The notes under the pieces are model-generated. The model searched no databases and had not been told where the DNA came from. It saw only the letters and a program-made list of their open reading frames with translations. A stretch of DNA of 15,428 nt. It comes from Pseudarthrobacter sp. (GTDB lineage: Bacteria; Actinomycetota; Actinomycetes; Actinomycetales; Micrococcaceae). Both the position numbers and the translations under genes were made by a program. Location of the stretch: positions 1 to 15,428 of the forward strand of contig JABFWC010000409.1 in NCBI GenBank assembly GCA_013362385.1. The letters are read 5' to 3'. Positions 13,830-15,428 of this stretch are shown piece by piece. Numbering within the stretch: the first letter of the stretch is position 1; every line of letters begins with the position of its first letter.

Positions 13830-14618
13830 GTGGATTTCTTGACGGCGGTGATGGAGCCGTTCCGGTGGCTGGTGTCGGCCATCCTGGTCGCTTTCCATGA
13901 CGGGCTGGGTGCGGCGGGCATGCCGGCCGCAAGCGGCTGGACCTGGACGCTTTCCATCATTGGCCTGGTGGTGGTCATCCGCGCGGCATTGATCCCGGTG
14001 TTCCTGGCACAGGTCCGGGCCCAGCGCCGGATGCGCCTCCTGCAGCCGGACCTCAAGGAGCTGCAGGACAGGTACAAGGGCCGGACGGACCAGGCCTCCC
14101 GGCAGGCCATGGCACAGGAGCAGATGGCCCTGTACAGGAAGCACGGCACCAATCCGTTCTCAGCTTGCCTGCCGTTGCTGATCCAGGCGCCGTTCTTCCT
14201 GGCCCTGTTCCAGGTGCTGTCCGGGATCTCCAACGCATCGCGGCAGGGTGAGGGCATCGGTGCGCTGAGCCGCGACCAGGTGGTCCAGTTCGAGTCGTCC
14301 AGCATCTTTGGCGCACCTCTGTCCGCGTCCCTGCTGCACGGCGGCGGCGACCCCACCGCCGTGGCCGTGCTCGCCGTCGTGATGATCCTGGCGATGATCG
14401 CCTCCCAGTTCCTCAACCAGAAACTTGTGGCGGAACGGGCCATGGCAGGGCAGGACAGCGACAGCCCCCTCATGCGGCAGCAGAAGGTCCTTCTCTACGT
14501 CCTGCCGGTGGTATTCGGTGCCGGCGGCATCTTTTTCCCCATCGGCGTCCTGGTCTACTGGACGGTCTCCAACCTCTGGACGCTGGCCCAGCAGTTCCTG
14601 GCTACGCGGCGCGGCTAA
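13830..14618 (+). CDS. yidC: YidC/Oxa1-family membrane protein insertase (stand-alone copy)
   Basis: 262 residues from GTG 13830, preceded by GGGGGA at 13820-13825. The in-frame ATG at 13818 would add four residues but lacks a ribosome site. YidC inserts and folds membrane proteins alone or with SecYEG. Hydrophobic segments: about 10-28, 37-60, 108-133, 176-195 and 220-255. R51 in VVIRAALIPV is the conserved groove arginine, followed by the cytosolic basic coiled hairpin AQVRAQRRMRLLQPDLKELQ (60-79) and YRKHGTNPFSACLPLLIQAP (102-121). Five TM segments and no large periplasmic domain match the Gram-positive type. The usual rpmH-rnpA-jag neighbours are absent, so this is probably a second paralogue, by inference. 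No lipobox cysteine is seen at the N-terminus. Confidence 0.9.
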   Translation: MDFLTAVMEPFRWLVSAILVAFHDGLGAAGMPAASGWTWTLSIIGLVVVIRAALIPVFLAQVRAQRRMRLLQPDLKELQDRYKGRTDQASRQAMAQEQMALYRKHGTNPFSACLPLLIQAPFFLALFQVLSGISNASRQGEGIGALSRDQVVQFESSSIFGAPLSASLLHGGGDPTAVAVLAVVMILAMIASQFLNQKLVAERAMAGQDSDSPLMRQQKVLLYVLPVVFGAGGIFFPIGVLVYWTVSNLWTLAQQFLATRRG

Positions 14619-14623
14619 GCGCG

Positions 14624-15428
14624 TCACCCTGCGCCCAGTGCCTGTGCCTGTTCCCTGAGGAAGTCGCTGGCAGGCGTCGGATCGATCCCCCGCTGGCGGA
14701 GCGGTTTGTCGTCCCACGTGACCACGCTGAGGTCGGAGGTAAGGCCGGCTCCCAGTGCGGAGGCCAAACCATCCCTGCGGCGGCTGAGCACCCTGACTGC
14801 CAGCCGTGCCACGGGGCGCGGCATGTGCTGCACCTTCATGGGGCGGTGCATCAACTCCGCGGCCAGGAGACCCGCTTCGTTCTTGGTCAGCGGCTCCGGA
14901 CCGCCGAACTCGATCAGCCGGGGTGGGTCCGGCTCAAGGGCGACGGCGCAGAGGAGGGCCGCCACATCGTCGGTGGCCACCCACCGTGCCTTTGTGTTGC
15001 CCTTTCCGATCACCGACACCCTGCCCGCAGCCATATCGAAGCGGCTGATGGGGGAGAAGTGGACTTCCTGGAATGCGTCCGGCCTGACAACCACCACTTC
15101 CATGGGGGAGCCCGACAAGCGCCTCTCCGTGGCCAGTTTGGCGTGCCGCAGCGGCGTCTCGACTGCTCTTTCCACCCCTGCGAAGGACAGGTAGACGAAG
15201 CGGTGCACGCCCGCTGCCTCCGCAGCATCGATGAGGCGTCCCACCCCCACTTCGTCAACGTCGTGCAGGCTGGCTTCGCTGGTGCCCTGCAGGCGGCGGC
15301 TAATGGCCGTGGCGGTAGCGATCACAGTCTCAACGCCATCGCAGGCGGGTGCGAGCGTGGCGGGCTCAGTGAGGTCACCGAGCACGATCTCCGCGCCGAC
15401 GGCACGGAGGGAAGAATCGTCCGTGCTT
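14624..15428 (-). CDS. NAD(P)-binding protein, NmrA/atypical SDR type (N-terminus outside window)
   Basis: The frame runs to the right edge, giving 267 visible residues; the GATGxxG nucleotide loop must lie just beyond 15428. The visible N-terminal part, AVGAEIVLGDLTEPATLAPA and VETVIATATA, is the second and fourth strands of an NmrA-like Rossmann fold. VGRLIDAAEAAGVHRFVYLS follows, then VVVRPDAFQEVHF and WVATDDVAALL, all typical of NAD(P)H-binding atypical SDRs (NDUFA9/YwnB-like). No Tyr-x-x-x-Lys catalytic pair is obvious, so it may be a redox sensor or a quinone/isomer reductase. It converges on yidC with only 5 nt between stops and no terminator in the gap. Internal GTG 15385 is not a start because the frame continues upstream with conserved sequence. 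Confidence 0.8.
   Translation of the reverse strand, partial: STDDSSLRAVGAEIVLGDLTEPATLAPACDGVETVIATATAISRRLQGTSEASLHDVDEVGVGRLIDAAEAAGVHRFVYLSFAGVERAVETPLRHAKLATERRLSGSPMEVVVVRPDAFQEVHFSPISRFDMAAGRVSVIGKGNTKARWVATDDVAALLCAVALEPDPPRLIEFGGPEPLTKNEAGLLAAELMHRPMKVQHMPRPVARLAVRVLSRRRDGLASALGAGLTSDLSVVTWDDKPLRQRGIDPTPASDFLREQAQALGAG

Overview
The window is GC-rich chromosomal DNA from an actinobacterium, most likely Micrococcaceae (Arthrobacter/Pseudarthrobacter type). That placement is inferred from the strong G/C preference at third codon positions, GTG starts, several leaderless-looking promoters (TANNNT followed 6-7 nt later by ATG) and the character of the proteins. Gene density is high. I see no insertion sequence, phage gene, CRISPR array or integrase.

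Layout, left to right. (1) 1-2051, plus strand: the 3' part of a cystathionine beta-synthase gene and a complete cystathionine gamma-synthase/lyase gene, a transsulfuration pair. A 61-nt near-perfect palindromic element follows (2062-2122). (2) 2166-4830, plus strand: an HxlR-type regulator overlapping an MFS transporter by 4 nt, then a separately promoted SDR oxidoreductase. A second, unrelated palindromic element (4868-4933) lies in the convergent gap. (3) 9456 down to 4942, minus strand: a tight four-gene operon with gaps or overlaps of +2, -4 and -4 nt. It encodes a YgiB-like single-TM protein, a YgiC-like ATP-grasp ligase of the glutathionylspermidine-synthase family, an APC amino-acid/polyamine permease and a glutaryl-CoA dehydrogenase. 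This is the most interesting part of the window. (4) 9637-10293: a leaderless MOSC-domain protein, divergent from the operon. (5) 10294-12764: a terminator, a long structured 5' leader, a DEAD-box RNA helicase with a DbpA-type RNA-binding domain and basic tail, and a perfect 14-bp TTCG-loop terminator hairpin. (6) 12973-13260: promoter, tRNA-Thr(GGU), strong terminator, tRNA-Met(CAU), strong terminator. (7) 13329-13771: remnant of a secreted Cys-containing protein gene that lacks a signal peptide and is frameshifted. (8) 13830-14618: a stand-alone YidC/Oxa1-type insertase. It converges, 5 nt apart, on a NAD(P)-binding protein gene that runs off the right edge.

How the genes may work together. 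CBS and MetB interconvert homocysteine, cystathionine and cysteine. HxlR probably controls its overlapping transporter. The minus-strand operon couples import of an amino acid or amine (permease), ATP-dependent amide ligation (YgiC-like) on or near a membrane-anchored partner (YgiB-like), and a catabolic acyl-CoA dehydrogenase. Since actinobacteria generally use mycothiol rather than glutathione, the real ligase substrates are an open question.
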